A stretch of DNA of 58,519 bases. It comes from Roseateles saccharophilus. GTDB taxonomy: Bacteria > Pseudomonadota > Gammaproteobacteria > Burkholderiales > Burkholderiaceae_C. The notes under the pieces are model-generated. The model saw only the letters and a list, made by a program, of their open reading frames with translations, had not been told where the DNA came from and did not search any database. The position numbers and the translations under genes were made by a program. Shown here one piece after another: positions 47,689 to 57,229 of the stretch (the stretch's first letter is position 1; every line of letters begins with the position of its first letter). The stretch lies in NCBI RefSeq assembly GCF_004342485.1, contig NZ_SMBU01000033.1, positions 1 to 58,519 of the forward strand, read 5' to 3'.

Positions 47689-48477
47689 ATGTTCATCGAT
47701 TCCCATTGCCATCTCAGCTTCCCGGAGCTGAAGCAGAGGCTTCCCGACATCCTGTCCGACATGAAGGCGGCCCAGGTCGACCAGGCCATCTGCATCTGCA
47801 CGCAGATGGAGGAATTCGAGGCCGTGCACGGTCTGGCGCTGGCGCACCCGCAGCTCTGGGCCACGGTGGGCGTGCACCCCGACACCGAGGACATGCGCGA
47901 GCCCGACATGGCCGAGCTGGTGCACCTGGCCGCGCTGCCGCGCGTCGTCGCCATCGGCGAGACGGGGCTGGACTACTACCGCCTGAACGGCCGCAGCATC
48001 GAGGACATGGAGTGGCAGCGCGAGCGTTTCCGCACCCACATCCGCGCGGCCAGGCAGGCGCGCAAGCCCCTGGTGATCCACACCCGTTCCAGCGCGGCCG
48101 ACACGCTGCGCGTGCTGGACGAGGAGGGCGGCGAGCAGGCCGGCGGCGTCTTCCACTGCTTCACCGAGACGGCCGAGGTGGCGCTGGCGGCCGTCGAGCG
48201 CGGCTACTACATCTCCTTTTCCGGCATCGTCAGCTTCAAGAACGCCCAGGACCTGCGCGACCTGCTGAAGCTGCTGCCGCTGGAGCGCCTGCTGATCGAG
48301 ACCGACAGCCCCTATCTCGCCCCCGTGCCCTTCCGCGGCAAGACCAACACGCCGGCCTATGTGCCGCATGTGGCCAAGGCGGTGGCGGATGCCGTGGGCC
48401 TGGCGGTGCCGGAACTGGCTGCCGTCACGGCGGCCAACACGCGTCGCCTGTTCGGGCTGCCGGAGGCCGTGGTATGA
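47689..48477 (+). CDS. tatD: TatD-family metal-dependent deoxyribonuclease
   Basis: 262 aa TIM-barrel hydrolase. DSHCHLSF, VGVHPD, GETGLDYYR, HTRSS, HCFTE and ETDSPYLAPVP supply the metal ligands. 3'-5' exonuclease and D-Tyr-tRNA-type activities are known in the family. Stop overlaps the ankyrin gene start (ATGA). Confidence 0.95.
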   Translation: MFIDSHCHLSFPELKQRLPDILSDMKAAQVDQAICICTQMEEFEAVHGLALAHPQLWATVGVHPDTEDMREPDMAELVHLAALPRVVAIGETGLDYYRLNGRSIEDMEWQRERFRTHIRAARQARKPLVIHTRSSAADTLRVLDEEGGEQAGGVFHCFTETAEVALAAVERGYYISFSGIVSFKNAQDLRDLLKLLPLERLLIETDSPYLAPVPFRGKTNTPAYVPHVAKAVADAVGLAVPELAAVTAANTRRLFGLPEAVV

Positions 48478-49127
48478 GGGCCTGGCTCGCCGGCATCGCG
48501 CTGACTGTGGCCGCCGCGGCCCATGCCGAGCCCATCGACGATCTCGTGCTGGCCGTCGAGCTGAACGAGCCGCGCGCGGTGCTCAGCCTGCTGCTGCGCG
48601 GCGTGGACCCCAACCAGCCCGATTCGCGCGGTCGCCAGGCCATCTTCGTCGCGCTGCGCGAGGGCTCGCTGCAGGCGCTGGGCAGCCTGCTCGCGTCGCC
48701 CCAGACCAAGATCGACGAGCCCAACGCCCAGGGTGAGACGCCGCTGATGATCGCCGCCATCCGCGGCTCGCTGCCGGCCGTGCAGGCCCTGGTCAAGCGC
48801 GGCGCCGCGATCAACCGCGACGGCTGGACGCCGCTGCACTACGCCTGCAGCGGGCCCGACAACGGCGTGTCCGCCTGGCTCATCGCGCAGGGCGCCGACA
48901 TCAATGCGCGCTCCGACAACGGCACGACGCCGCTGATGATGGCGGCCCGCTACGGCAACGGCGACCTGGTGCCCATGCTGCTCAAGGCCGGTGCCGAGCC
49001 GCGCGCCGCCAACGAGCAGGAGCTGACCGCGGCTGACTTCGCGCAGCGCGGCGGGCGTGACGGCATCGCGGCCGAACTGCGCCGCATCAGCGCCGAGCGC
49101 CAGCGGGCGGCCGAGGCTGGCAAATAG
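48474..49127 (+). CDS. Exported ankyrin-repeat protein
   Basis: 217 aa with a signal peptide (cleavage after AAAAHA). About five ankyrin repeats: the TPLMIAAIRGSLPAVQALVKRGA and GTTPLMMAARYGNGDLVPMLLKAGA units are clearest (quoted in parts). Such proteins often follow tatD in this group. Periplasmic protein-binding role is likely; the partner is unknown. Confidence 0.92.
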   Translation: MRAWLAGIALTVAAAAHAEPIDDLVLAVELNEPRAVLSLLLRGVDPNQPDSRGRQAIFVALREGSLQALGSLLASPQTKIDEPNAQGETPLMIAAIRGSLPAVQALVKRGAAINRDGWTPLHYACSGPDNGVSAWLIAQGADINARSDNGTTPLMMAARYGNGDLVPMLLKAGAEPRAANEQELTAADFAQRGGRDGIAAELRRISAERQRAAEAGK

Positions 49128-49154
49128 GCCAAATCGTTCTCGCGTGGAGGCGCG

Positions 49155-49209
49155 TGTAGGGCAAAGTCCTACAGCCGTCGCCGCGCTGGGACGACTGTCG
49201 TGGCGCGGC
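49155..49209. promoter_or_regulatory. Cluster of palindromes before the 76-aa gene
   Basis: Three dyads lie in 55 bp: TGTAGG-N7-CCTACA (49155-49173), ACGAC-T-GTCGT (49191-49201) and GCCGCGC (49180-49186) with GCGCGGC (49203-49209). The first has the form of a regulator-binding site; no known box is matched with certainty. The gene starts at 49256. Confidence 0.5.
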
Positions 49210-49255
49210 CGGGCTACCTACAGTGAGGCCATCGTCACCCACGAGGCCTACCACC

Positions 49256-49486
49256 ATGCTGTCCACCACCCCGAACCTGGCCGACCCCTTCGCGATGCTG
49301 ATCGCTCCCGATCAGGTGATGAACGCCATCGAGCGCTCGGACCGCCTGGCGCGTCTGCAGCGCCGCGTCTACCGCCCGCTGGACCGTCCCTGGATCCCGA
49401 TGAAGGCCAGCGCCGATTTCGACAGCGAGATCGACGCCGAGCTGGAAATCCCCGACCTGTCCGATCTTCCGGACAGCGCCGAATAA
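49256..49486 (+). CDS. Small acidic-tailed protein, 76 aa, unknown
   Basis: Starts MLSTTPNLADPFAMLIAPD and has a basic centre (RLARLQRRVYRPLDRPW) and an acidic end (DFDSEIDAELEIPDLSDLP). No signal or membrane segment. The own promoter region with dyads and the strong terminator just after the stop support an independently expressed gene. Similar short proteins with the LQRRVYRPLDRP-like segment exist in Burkholderiales as hypotheticals, by recollection. Confidence 0.72.
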   Translation: MLSTTPNLADPFAMLIAPDQVMNAIERSDRLARLQRRVYRPLDRPWIPMKASADFDSEIDAELEIPDLSDLPDSAE

Positions 49487-49489
49487 AGC

Positions 49490-49516
49490 AAAACGCCCGC
49501 TGCTGCGGGCGTTTTT
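49490..49516. terminator. Bidirectional intrinsic terminator between small gene and efp
   Basis: AAAACGCCCGC (49490-49500), 4-nt loop, GCGGGCG then TTTTT to 49516. A-run and T-run on opposite sides serve both convergent genes. Confidence 0.92.
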
Positions 49517-49538
49517 ACGAGCGAGGCCGGAGCGGCGC

Positions 49539-50093
49539 TTAGACGCGCTTGCGGTACTCGTGCGTGCGGGTGTCGATTTCGATCTTGTCGCCGTTCTCGA
49601 CGAAGGCCGGCACGGAGATCTCGAAACCGGTGCCCTTCAGGCGGGCCGGCTTCATGACCTTGCCCGAGGTGTCGCCCTTGGCGGCCGGCTCGGTCTCGAT
49701 CTCGCGCACGACGCTGGTGGGCAACTCGACCGAGATGGCCTTGCCGTCGTAGAAGGTCACTTCCACGGCCATGCTGTCTTCGAGGTAGGAGAGAGCGTCG
49801 CCCATGTTCTCCGACTCGACCTCGTACTGGTTGTACTCGGTGTCCATGAAGACATACATCGGGTCGGCGAAGTAGGTGTAGGTGCACTCCTTCTTGTCGA
49901 GGATGATCTGCTCCATCTTGTCGTCGGCCTTGAAGACCAGCTCGGCGCCGGCGCCGTTCAGCAGGTTCTTCATCTTGATGCGCACGGTGGCGGCGCCGCG
50001 GCCACCACGGCTGTATTCGGTCTTCAGGACGACCATCGGGTCCTTGCCCTGCATGATCACGTTGCCGGCGCGGATTTCTTGAGCGAGTTTCAT
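49539..50093 (-). CDS. efp: Translation elongation factor P
   Basis: 184 aa, three OB-like domains; binds the ribosome E site and relieves stalling at polyproline. The tip residue is Arg32 in [10 protein letters not shown], the type that is rhamnosylated by EarP rather than lysylated. The earP gene lies immediately upstream on the same strand (105 bp), confirming the modification route. Confidence 0.97.
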   Translation of the reverse strand: MKLAQEIRAGNVIMQGKDPMVVLKTEYSRGGRGAATVRIKMKNLLNGAGAELVFKADDKMEQIILDKKECTYTYFADPMYVFMDTEYNQYEVESENMGDALSYLEDSMAVEVTFYDGKAISVELPTSVVREIETEPAAKGDTSGKVMKPARLKGTGFEISVPAFVENGDKIEIDTRTHEYRKRV

Positions 50094-50198
50094 GGTGTAT
50101 CGGGGTGTTGAAGGCCGGACTGCTCCGGCAGACGGCGCACCAGGCTCCCGATGACTCCGTTCGGTCCGTCTCGGCGTGGCGCGGCAAAGCCAATCATT

Positions 50199-51218
50199 CT
50201 AGCTGGAAACCCCTAAGAAGCCTTGCAGCTGGGTGAGCAGATCGGGCTGCGCCGCCAACTGCGCACGCCAGGCGGGGGCGTGCGCCGCCGCCTCGGCCAA
50301 GCCGCTCAGCCCGTCCGGCAGCGGTGCCAGCCCGTTCCAGCCGCGCCAGACCGCGCGCCAGGCCTCGGGCAGGCCGGCGCGGGCCATGAAGGCCTCCAGC
50401 TTGGTGTGGTGGGCGTCGTCGTGCTGCGGGTAGATGTGCCAGACGTAGGGCTTGCCGGCCCACTGCGCGCGCACGAAGGAGTCCTCGCCGCGCACGAGGT
50501 TCAGGTCGCAGGCCCACAGCAGGCGGTCGTAGTCGTCCTGGGCCAGATAGGGCAGGGCGATGCAGCGCAGGCCGGGCCGGTCGATGACCCGGGCCTGCAG
50601 CGGGCCGGGGCAGGCCAGCAGCAGCGTGGGCCGTTCGGCCAGCGCGCCCAGCAGTGCGGGCAGTGCCGGGTTGGCATAGGCGAACAGGCTGACGACGCGC
50701 TCGCCCGGCCGGGGTGCCCAGCCGCGCCCGGCCAGCCAGGCCGCACCGTCGAAGGCCGCCACGCGGTCGAGCAGGCCCGGCTCGCGCAGCAGCCCGCCGG
50801 TGCGTGGCGTGAATCCGGGGTAGAAGAAATGCTTGGTCAACCCCGCGCCGGGGCCGCTGAACTGCGGCGAGGCCAGGCCGTGGCTGCGTTCGACGTAGTC
50901 CTCGGCGCTGAGGTATTCGAGGTTGATCCAGCGCGGCGCCGGCGCACGCGCCGCCATGCGGGCGACGAAGGCCGCGGGCGGCTCGCAGCCGAAGGCCTCG
51001 ATGACCACGTCGCCGGGCATCACGCCCGCATCGCCGTCGGGCCAGGCATGCACGGTGACGCCGGCGGGGCGCTCCGGAGCCATCCAGGCCAGGGCCGACG
51101 CGTCGTCCACCCAGAGCCGCGCTGACTGCCCGCGGGCCGCCAGAACACGCGCCAGCCGCCAGCAGACCCCGAGGTCGCCATGGTTGTCGATGACGCGGCA
51201 GAAGATGTCCCAAAGCAT
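50199..51218 (-). CDS. earP: EF-P arginine rhamnosyltransferase EarP
   Basis: 339 aa GT-B enzyme that transfers rhamnose from dTDP-rhamnose to Arg32 of EF-P. The start [20 protein letters not shown] places Asp11 and Asp15 at the spacing of the catalytic Asp13/Asp17 of Pseudomonas Ear[19 protein letters not shown] contains the nucleotide-sugar binding block. ATG at 51218 chosen by family start; an upstream in-frame ATG would overlap uvrC. Confidence 0.95.
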   Translation of the reverse strand: MLWDIFCRVIDNHGDLGVCWRLARVLAARGQSARLWVDDASALAWMAPERPAGVTVHAWPDGDAGVMPGDVVIEAFGCEPPAAFVARMAARAPAPRWINLEYLSAEDYVERSHGLASPQFSGPGAGLTKHFFYPGFTPRTGGLLREPGLLDRVAAFDGAAWLAGRGWAPRPGERVVSLFAYANPALPALLGALAERPTLLLACPGPLQARVIDRPGLRCIALPYLAQDDYDRLLWACDLNLVRGEDSFVRAQWAGKPYVWHIYPQHDDAHHTKLEAFMARAGLPEAWRAVWRGWNGLAPLPDGLSGLAEAAAHAPAWRAQLAAQPDLLTQLQGFLGVSS

Positions 51219-51249
51219 CGAACGATTGTCCCAGGCCAGAATCCCGCCC

Positions 51250-53250
51250 ATGTCCAGCACGACTCCTTCCGACGCCGCCCTCGGCGAGCAGACCCAGGCC
51301 GAGTGGGCCGCCGAGCGTGCCGCCATCGAGGCGGCCGAGAAGCAGCGCGCCTTCGAGATGGAGGCCGCCGCGCGCGAGGTGCGCGAGAAGCTGGTGGCCG
51401 AGGTCAATGCGCTGCCGGCCTTGCCGGGCGTCTACCGCTATTTCGATGCCAAGGGCGAGGTACTCTATGTCGGCAAGGCCAAGGACCTGAAGCGGCGCGT
51501 CTCCAGCTACTTCCAGAAGAACCACGGCGGCACCCGCATCGGCATGATGGTGGCGCGCATCGCGCGGCTGGAGACGACGGTGGTGCGCACCGAGGCCGAG
51601 GCCCTGCTGCTGGAAAACAACCTGATCAAGACGTTGAACCCGCGCTTCAACATCCTGTTCCGGGACGACAAGAGCTACCCCTATCTGAAGCTCAGCGGCC
51701 ACGCCTACCCGCGCATGAGCTACTACCGCGGCTCGGTGGACAAGCGCCACCAGTATTTCGGTCCCTTCCCGAGCGCCTGGGCGGTGAAGGAGTCCATCCA
51801 GCTGATGCAGAAGGTCTTCCGCTTACGCACCTGCGAGGACAGCGTCTTCAACAACCGCAGCCGGCCCTGCCTGCTGCACCAGATCAAGCGCTGCTCCGGC
51901 CCCTGCGTGCCGGCCGGCCAGACCGGTGACTACGCGCGCAACGTCACGAGTGCCGAGCGCTTCCTGCGCGGCGAGACCGACGAAGTCATGGCCGCGCTGC
52001 AGCAGCAGATGATGGCCTACGCCGAAGCCCGGCACTACGAACTGGCCGCCGAGGTGCGCAACCAGATCCAGGCCCTGTCCAAGGTGCTGCAGCAGCAGGT
52101 CATCGAGGAGAGCAGCGCAACGGGCCATGACCGCGACGTGGACATCCTGGCCGTCAGGGTGCAGGGCGGCCGGGCCTGCGTGAACCTCGCGATGGTGCGC
52201 GGCGGACGCCACCTGGGCGACCGGGCCTTCTTCCCTAAGCATGTCGACGACGCCACCGCGCTGCGCTTCGACGACGAGGACGCGCTGTCGCCCGAGCGCC
52301 AGGTGCTGGAGGCCTTCATGGCCCAGCACTACCTGGCGTCGCCGGTGCCCGGCCTCATCGTCGTCAGCGAGGCGGTGGACGCCGGGTTGGCCGATGCGCT
52401 GGCCGTCCAGGCCGGCAGCCGCGTGACGGTGCAGGCCCAGCCGCGCGGCCAGCGCCGCATCTGGCTGGAGATGTGCGTCAAAGGTGCCGAGCTGGCGCTG
52501 GCGCGGCTGCTGGCGGAGGAGGGCTCGCAGCAGGCGCGCACGCGCGCGCTGGTCGAGGCGCTCGACCTGTCGCCGCCCGAGATCGACAAGTTCCGTGTCG
52601 AATGCTTCGACATCAGCCACACGGCGGGCGAGGCGACGATGGCCAGCTGCGTCGTCTTCGAAGGCCACCAGATGCAGAGCAGCCAGTACCGGCGCTACAC
52701 CATCGAGGGCATCACGGGTGGTGACGACTACGCCGCGATGCGCCAGGTGCTGACGCGGCGCTACAGCAAGATGGCCGAGGCCGCCCAGCTCGGCACCGGC
52801 CGCCTGCCCGACCTCGTGCTGGTGGACGGCGGCCGCGGCCAGGTCAGCATGGCGCGGGAGGTCTTCGAGGAACTGGGCCTGGACCTCGGCCTGATCGCCG
52901 GCGTTGAGAAGGGCGAGGGCCGCAAGGTCGGCCTGGAGGAGCTGGTGTTCGCCGACGGGCGCGAGAAGGTCTATCTGGGCCGCGACTCCGCCGCGCTGAT
53001 GCTGATCGCGCAGATCCGCGACGAGGCCCACCGCTTCGCGATCACCGGCATGCGGGCCAAGCGCGCCGCCACGCGCACCGGCGGTTCGCGGTTGGAGGAC
53101 GTGCCCGGCGTCGGCCCCAAGAAACGCGCGCAGCTGCTGCAGCGCTTCGGCGGCGTGCGGGGCGTGGCGGGTGCCAGCGTGGACGAACTGGCGGGCGTGA
53201 AGGGCATCTCGCGCGAGCTCGCCGAGGAAATCTACCGCGCACTGCACTGA
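51250..53250 (+). CDS. uvrC: Excinuclease ABC subunit C
   Basis: 666 aa nucleotide excision repair nuclease. After a 45-residue Glu/Ala-rich N-terminal extension comes the GIY-YIG domain (PGVYRYF...[13 protein letters not shown], about 50-95), a UvrB-binding UVR motif (about 255-290), the RNase H-like domain with FDISHTAGE and [11 protein letters not shown], and a helix-hairpin-helix tail. Divergent from earP with 31 bp between starts. The N-terminal extension is longer than in E. coli UvrC. Confidence 0.96.
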   Translation: MSSTTPSDAALGEQTQAEWAAERAAIEAAEKQRAFEMEAAAREVREKLVAEVNALPALPGVYRYFDAKGEVLYVGKAKDLKRRVSSYFQKNHGGTRIGMMVARIARLETTVVRTEAEALLLENNLIKTLNPRFNILFRDDKSYPYLKLSGHAYPRMSYYRGSVDKRHQYFGPFPSAWAVKESIQLMQKVFRLRTCEDSVFNNRSRPCLLHQIKRCSGPCVPAGQTGDYARNVTSAERFLRGETDEVMAALQQQMMAYAEARHYELAAEVRNQIQALSKVLQQQVIEESSATGHDRDVDILAVRVQGGRACVNLAMVRGGRHLGDRAFFPKHVDDATALRFDDEDALSPERQVLEAFMAQHYLASPVPGLIVVSEAVDAGLADALAVQAGSRVTVQAQPRGQRRIWLEMCVKGAELALARLLAEEGSQQARTRALVEALDLSPPEIDKFRVECFDISHTAGEATMASCVVFEGHQMQSSQYRRYTIEGITGGDDYAAMRQVLTRRYSKMAEAAQLGTGRLPDLVLVDGGRGQVSMAREVFEELGLDLGLIAGVEKGEGRKVGLEELVFADGREKVYLGRDSAALMLIAQIRDEAHRFAITGMRAKRAATRTGGSRLEDVPGVGPKKRAQLLQRFGGVRGVAGASVDELAGVKGISRELAEEIYRALH

Positions 53251-53358
53251 TGCTGCACTGATACAGCTACGGCGCGTTGCAAACTGCCTTCTGCAGCGCT
53301 TCCCAGGCTGGCGCAAGATAGCAACTCACAACACAACAGCATCCCGAGGAGAACCGTC

Positions 53359-53880
53359 ATGTCCGCTGTCGACCGTTTCAAGCGCGCCGCACGGTGGTTG
53401 ATCGGCCCGGTGCTGGCCGGCTGCAGCGCCGCGCCGCGTGCCCCGGCGCCTGCACCCGCCCCGGCCCCGTCTCCCGCGCCGGTAATGGCCGCTGCGCCGG
53501 CGCCTTCGCCCGCCAGCAAGGCCAGGCCTGCGCAGGGCATGCCCGCGCCGCGCGCCGTGCGCACCAACGACGAACTGCGCCGCCAGGCCGCCGAGCGCCT
53601 CGTGATGGCCAACCCCGACCTCACCTACATGACGCCGGCTCCCGCCCACCTGCTGACCCTGGTCGTGCTGGACGTCGAGGTGAAGGCCGACGGCAGCGTG
53701 CGCCGGATCAACGTGGTCAGGCCGCCCAGGTTCGGCCCGGAGACCCTGCAGCTGGCCATCGACGCGGTGAACCGCGCCGCGCCCTTCGGCGACGTGCGCC
53801 GCATGCCCGAGCCCTGGCGCTTCACCGAGACCTTCCTGTTCGACGAGGACCGCCGCTTCAAGCCGCGCAGCCTGGACTAA
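53359..53880 (+). CDS. Putative lipoprotein with TonB C-terminal-like domain
   Basis: 173 aa. Lipobox LAGCSAAP near residue 22, Ala/Pro linker to about 65, and a C-terminal part LDVEVKADGSVRRINVVRPP...FTETFLFDEDRRF that looks like the energy-transducer TonB C-terminal fold. Without a membrane anchor helix it cannot act as TonB itself; role unknown. GAGGAGA precedes ATG 53359. Confidence 0.75.
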   Translation: MSAVDRFKRAARWLIGPVLAGCSAAPRAPAPAPAPAPSPAPVMAAAPAPSPASKARPAQGMPAPRAVRTNDELRRQAAERLVMANPDLTYMTPAPAHLLTLVVLDVEVKADGSVRRINVVRPPRFGPETLQLAIDAVNRAAPFGDVRRMPEPWRFTETFLFDEDRRFKPRSLD

Positions 53881-53894
53881 GGACCACCCCCTAC

Positions 53895-53944
53895 CGGCTT
53901 TGCCGCCCCCTCAAGGAGGCGCTGCCGATGGCCCGGCAAAGCCG
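53895..53944. repeat. Inverted repeat after the lipoprotein gene
   Basis: CGGCTTTGCCG (53895-53905) and CGGCAAAGCCG (53934-53944), perfect 11-bp arms with a 28-nt loop containing CCCCCTCAAGGAGG. No T-run. Part of the 138-bp gap before pgsA, which contains nothing else recognised. Confidence 0.6.
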
Positions 53945-54018
53945 CTTCCATGGCAGCCGCTTGGCAAACCCGCCACAGATCCCTCGGCAATGCTCCAGCC
54001 TTGGGCACAATGGCCGCC

Positions 54019-54585
54019 ATGTTCCTGACCCTGCCGACTCTGCTGACCTGGGCCCGCATCGTGGCTATCCCGCTGATCGTCGGGGTGTTCTATCTGGACA
54101 TGGTCCCCGCCCACCAGAACCTGATCGCCACGGCGCTCTTCATCGTCGTCGCGCTGACCGACTGGCTGGATGGCTACCTGGCCCGCAAGCTCAACCAGAC
54201 CTCGTCCTTCGGCGCCTTCCTGGACCCGGTGGCCGACAAGCTGATGGTCTGCTCGGCGCTGCTGGTGCTGCTCAAGCTGCAGCGGGTCGACGCCTTCGTC
54301 GCGCTGGTCATCATCGGCCGCGAGATCACCATCTCGGCGCTGCGCGAGTGGATGGCCCAGATCGGCGCGTCGCGCAGCGTCGCCGTGCACATGGTCGGCA
54401 AGCTGAAGACGACGGTGCAGATGGTGGCCATTCCCTTCCTGCTCTTCGACGGCCAGCTCTTCGGCCTGATCCCGACGCGGCAGTGGGGCACCTGGCTGAT
54501 CTACGCGGCCGTCGTGCTGACCATCTGGTCCATGGCCTACTACCTGCAGAAGGCCCTGCCGGAAATCCGCGCCAAGGCCCGTTAG
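54019..54585 (+). CDS. pgsA: CDP-diacylglycerol-glycerol-3-phosphate phosphatidyltransferase
   Basis: 188 aa inner-membrane enzyme making phosphatidylglycerol phosphate. The CDP-alcohol motif is complete: DGYLAR, eight residues, G, three, D, three, D (in SSFGAFLDPVADK). Four to six helices. I start it at the ATG 54019 (MFLTLPTLLTWARI), matching the usual N-terminus; ATG 54010 would add three residues. Confidence 0.94.
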   Translation: MFLTLPTLLTWARIVAIPLIVGVFYLDMVPAHQNLIATALFIVVALTDWLDGYLARKLNQTSSFGAFLDPVADKLMVCSALLVLLKLQRVDAFVALVIIGREITISALREWMAQIGASRSVAVHMVGKLKTTVQMVAIPFLLFDGQLFGLIPTRQWGTWLIYAAVVLTIWSMAYYLQKALPEIRAKAR

Positions 54586-54660
54586 GGGGGCCGCCGGCTC
54601 TAGTCGGACAAGCAGTTGTATCGGGACTTTTCCCGCCCTGTGGCGTATCGAACGCGCGTC

Positions 54661-54666
54661 TAGAAT
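54661..54666 (+). promoter_or_regulatory. Candidate -10 element for the HU gene
   Basis: TAGAAT inside GTCTAGAATCCGCTTCCCC, 135 bp before the HU start. A very similar string, TTAGAATGCGGCTCCCC, occurs at 55208-55224 before ppiD. No good -35 is visible for either. Confidence 0.35.
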
Positions 54667-54801
54667 CCGCTTCCCCGCGCGCGCCTTGGCCGCCAAGTGG
54701 TGGCCCTCAGAAGGCTGCGCAGTGCGCGGGACCGACATCTCATCGCAGTCCATGCCTCCGGCAACGCAGGCATGGCCCAATGTTCCGTTGAGGGGGCACG
54801 A

Positions 54802-55074
54802 GTGAACAAGTCCGAATTGATCGAGCACATTGCCAAGCAGGCCGACATTTCCAAGGCCGCCGCAGGCCGCGCGCTCGAAGCCGTGATCGGTGGCGTCAAG
54901 ACGACGCTGAAGAAGAACGGCACCGTCTCGCTGGTGGGCTTCGGCACCTTCAGCATCACCAAGCGCGCGGCCCGCACCGGCCGCAACCCGCGCACCAACG
55001 AGGCGATCAAGATCAAGTCGGCCAAGGTGCCGAAGTTCAAACCCGGCAAGGCGCTCAAAGACGCCGTTAACTGA
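54802..55074 (+). CDS. hup: DNA-binding protein HU
   Basis: 90 aa nucleoid protein from a GTG at 54802 with GAGGGGG just before. [16 protein letters not shown] start, [20 protein letters not shown] arm and [15 protein letters not shown] end are standard. The long leader (about 135 nt from the candidate promoter) is unexplained. tRNA-Val begins 27 bp after the stop, so the two may share a transcript. Confidence 0.97.
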   Translation: MNKSELIEHIAKQADISKAAAGRALEAVIGGVKTTLKKNGTVSLVGFGTFSITKRAARTGRNPRTNEAIKIKSAKVPKFKPGKALKDAVN

Positions 55075-55101
55075 CCCCTCGGGGTCGATCCCGGAATTCC
55101 C

Positions 55102-55177
55102 GGGCGCTTAGCTCAGTTGGTAGAGCACCTCCCTTACACGGAGATTGTCGGCGGTTCGAGCCCGTCAGCGCCCACCA
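55102..55177 (+). tRNA. tRNA-Val (anticodon TAC)
   Basis: 76 nt with encoded CCA. Acceptor GGGCGCT pairs with AGCGCCC; D-arm GCTC/GAGC; anticodon loop CTTACAC; T-loop TTCGAGC. The anticodon stem is CCTCC with GGAGA, leaving a C27-A43 mismatch where GGAGG is usual. Followed by a T-less hairpin CCGCCCT-GCG-AGGGCGG (55179-55195). Confidence 0.95.
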
Positions 55178-55226
55178 CCCGCCCTGCGAGGGCGGTCTGC
55201 CGTCCCACTTAGAATGCGGCTCCCCT

Positions 55227-55252
55227 CGAAGGCGAACCTTGGTTCGCCTTCG
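55227..55252. terminator. Perfect stem-loop between tRNA-Val and ppiD
   Basis: CGAAGGCGAAC (55227-55237), CTTG loop, GTTCGCCTTCG (55242-55252). Stem of 11 bp without mismatch; the T-rich GTTTGATTG starts a few bases later, so it may end the HU/tRNA transcript. It could also shape the ppiD leader. Confidence 0.5.
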
Positions 55253-55288
55253 TCGCGTTTGATTGCTTGATCTTCAAGGCTCCCCGAG

Positions 55289-57202
55289 ATGTTCGATTTC
55301 GTCCGCCAGCACAACCGCCTGTTCCAGTTCATCCTGTTGCTGCTCATCCTGCCGTCCTTCGCCTTCGTGGGCATGCAGGGCTATACCAGCATGATGGGCG
55401 GTGCCAACGCCGGCGTGGCCAGCGTCGACGGCCGCAAGATCACGCAGGCCGAATGGGACAACGCCCAGCGCGAGCAGGCCCAGCGTATCCGTGGCCAGAA
55501 CCCCAATGTCGACGCCAAGCTGCTGGACACGCCGGAGGTGAAGCGCCAGGCGCTCGAAGGCCTGGTCACCGAGCGCACGCTGCAGGCGGCGGCGGCCCAC
55601 CAGCACTTCACCGTCAGCGCGGACAGCCTGCTGAACAAATACCTGCACGACCCCGAATTCGCCTTCATGCGAAACGCCGACGGCACGGTGAACAAGGCCG
55701 TTGCCGCGATGCAGGGCCTGACGCCGGCCGGTTTCGACGAGCGCGTGCGCCAGTCGCTGATCCTGCAGCAGGTCACCAAGGGCGTGGAAACCTCCGTGCT
55801 GGCCGGTACAGCGGTGCCCAAGCTCGCCTTCGACTCGTTGCTGCAGCAGCGCGAGGTGCAGTGGCAGCACTTCGACATCAAGGATTTCGCGGGCAAGCTC
55901 AACCCGAGCGACTCCGAACTCGAAGCCTTCTACAAGGACACGGCCAACGTGGCCAAGTTCCAGCTGCCCGAGTCGGCGCAGATCCAATACCTCGTCCTTG
56001 ACGTCGAGGCGCTGAAGAAGGACGTCAAGTTCAGCGAGGACGACCTGCAGAACTACTACAAGGAAAACGCCTCGCGCTACGGCGCGCCCGAGGAGCGCCG
56101 CGCCAGCCACATCCTGATCAAGGTGGACCGCGGCGCGCCCGCCGAGGAGCGCGCCAAGGCCAAGGCCAAGGCCGAGGAGATCCTGGCCCAGGTCCGCAAG
56201 AACCCGGCCTCGTTCGCCGAGCTCGCCAAGAAGAACTCGCAGGACCCGGGTTCGGCCGTCAACGGCGGCGACCTCGACTTCTTCGGCCGTGGTGCCATGG
56301 TCAAGGAGTTCGACGCGGCCGTCTATGCGATGAAGCAGGGCGAGATCAGCAACCTTGTCGAGACCGATTTCGGCTATCACATCATCCAGATGACCGGTGT
56401 GCGTGGCGGCGACAAGAAGCCCTTCGAGGCCGTGCGTGCCGAGGTCGAGGCCGAGGTGCGCAAGCAGCTTGCGCAGAAGAAGTACGCCGAGGTCGCCGAA
56501 CAGTTCGGCAATCTCGTCTACGAACAGTCCGACAGCCTGCAGCCTGCCGCCGACAAGCTGAAACTGCAGATCCAGACCGCCACCGTGCAGCGCCAGCCCC
56601 AGCCGGGCAGCGGCGGCCCGCTGGCCTCGGGCAAGCTGCTGGACGCGGTCTTCGGCGCCGACGCGCTGCGCAACAAGCGCAACACCGAGGCCGTCGAGAC
56701 CGGCCCGAGCCAGCTCGTGTCGGCCCACGTCACCCAGTACAACCCGGTGCGCGTGCCGCCACTGGCCGACGTGAAGGACAAGGTGCGCGAGCAGCTCGTG
56801 AAGAAGCTCGCCGCCGAGCAGGCCAGGAAGGCCGGCGAAGCCCGCCTGGCGGCATTGAAGGCCAATGCGACCGACGTTGCCGGCCTGGACGCCGCCGTCA
56901 CCGTGTCGCGCGCCAAGCCGCAGGGCCTGTCGCGCGCCCAGCTCGAGGCCGTGCTTGGCGCCGATGCGTCCAAGCTGCCTGCCGCCGTGGGCGTGCCGGC
57001 CGATGACGGCGGCTATGTCGTCGTGCGCATCAACCAGCTGCAGCCGCGCGACGCCGCCGTCATCGACGACAAGCGCGCGGCCCAGCAATATGCCGGCGCC
57101 TGGGCCCGCGCCGAGGCCCAGGCCTATTTGGCCGCGCTCAAGTCGCAGTACAAGGCGGTCATCAAGGTCGCTGCTCCGGCATCGGCTGCAAGCGCCCCCT
57201 GA
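55289..57202 (+). CDS. ppiD: Periplasmic folding chaperone PpiD
   Basis: 637 aa. One N-terminal helix (about 12-32) anchors it to the inner membrane; SurA-like helical chaperone parts flank a parvulin-type domain (about 268-372: ASHILIKVD, NGGDLDFFGRGAMVKEFD, FGYHIIQM). It assists outer membrane protein folding at the Sec exit. ATG at 55289 with MFDFVRQHNRLFQ start typical of the family. Confidence 0.94.
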   Translation: MFDFVRQHNRLFQFILLLLILPSFAFVGMQGYTSMMGGANAGVASVDGRKITQAEWDNAQREQAQRIRGQNPNVDAKLLDTPEVKRQALEGLVTERTLQAAAAHQHFTVSADSLLNKYLHDPEFAFMRNADGTVNKAVAAMQGLTPAGFDERVRQSLILQQVTKGVETSVLAGTAVPKLAFDSLLQQREVQWQHFDIKDFAGKLNPSDSELEAFYKDTANVAKFQLPESAQIQYLVLDVEALKKDVKFSEDDLQNYYKENASRYGAPEERRASHILIKVDRGAPAEERAKAKAKAEEILAQVRKNPASFAELAKKNSQDPGSAVNGGDLDFFGRGAMVKEFDAAVYAMKQGEISNLVETDFGYHIIQMTGVRGGDKKPFEAVRAEVEAEVRKQLAQKKYAEVAEQFGNLVYEQSDSLQPAADKLKLQIQTATVQRQPQPGSGGPLASGKLLDAVFGADALRNKRNTEAVETGPSQLVSAHVTQYNPVRVPPLADVKDKVREQLVKKLAAEQARKAGEARLAALKANATDVAGLDAAVTVSRAKPQGLSRAQLEAVLGADASKLPAAVGVPADDGGYVVVRINQLQPRDAAVIDDKRAAQQYAGAWARAEAQAYLAALKSQYKAVIKVAAPASAASAP

Positions 57203-57211
57203 TTTCTGCGC

Positions 57212-57217
57212 TATACT
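57212..57217 (+). promoter_or_regulatory. Candidate -10 of tRNA-His
   Basis: TATACT, 13 bp before the mature 5' end. The corresponding -35 would fall in the ppiD 3' end and is weak. Confidence 0.45.
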
Positions 57218-57229
57218 CTTTGGCTCTGC

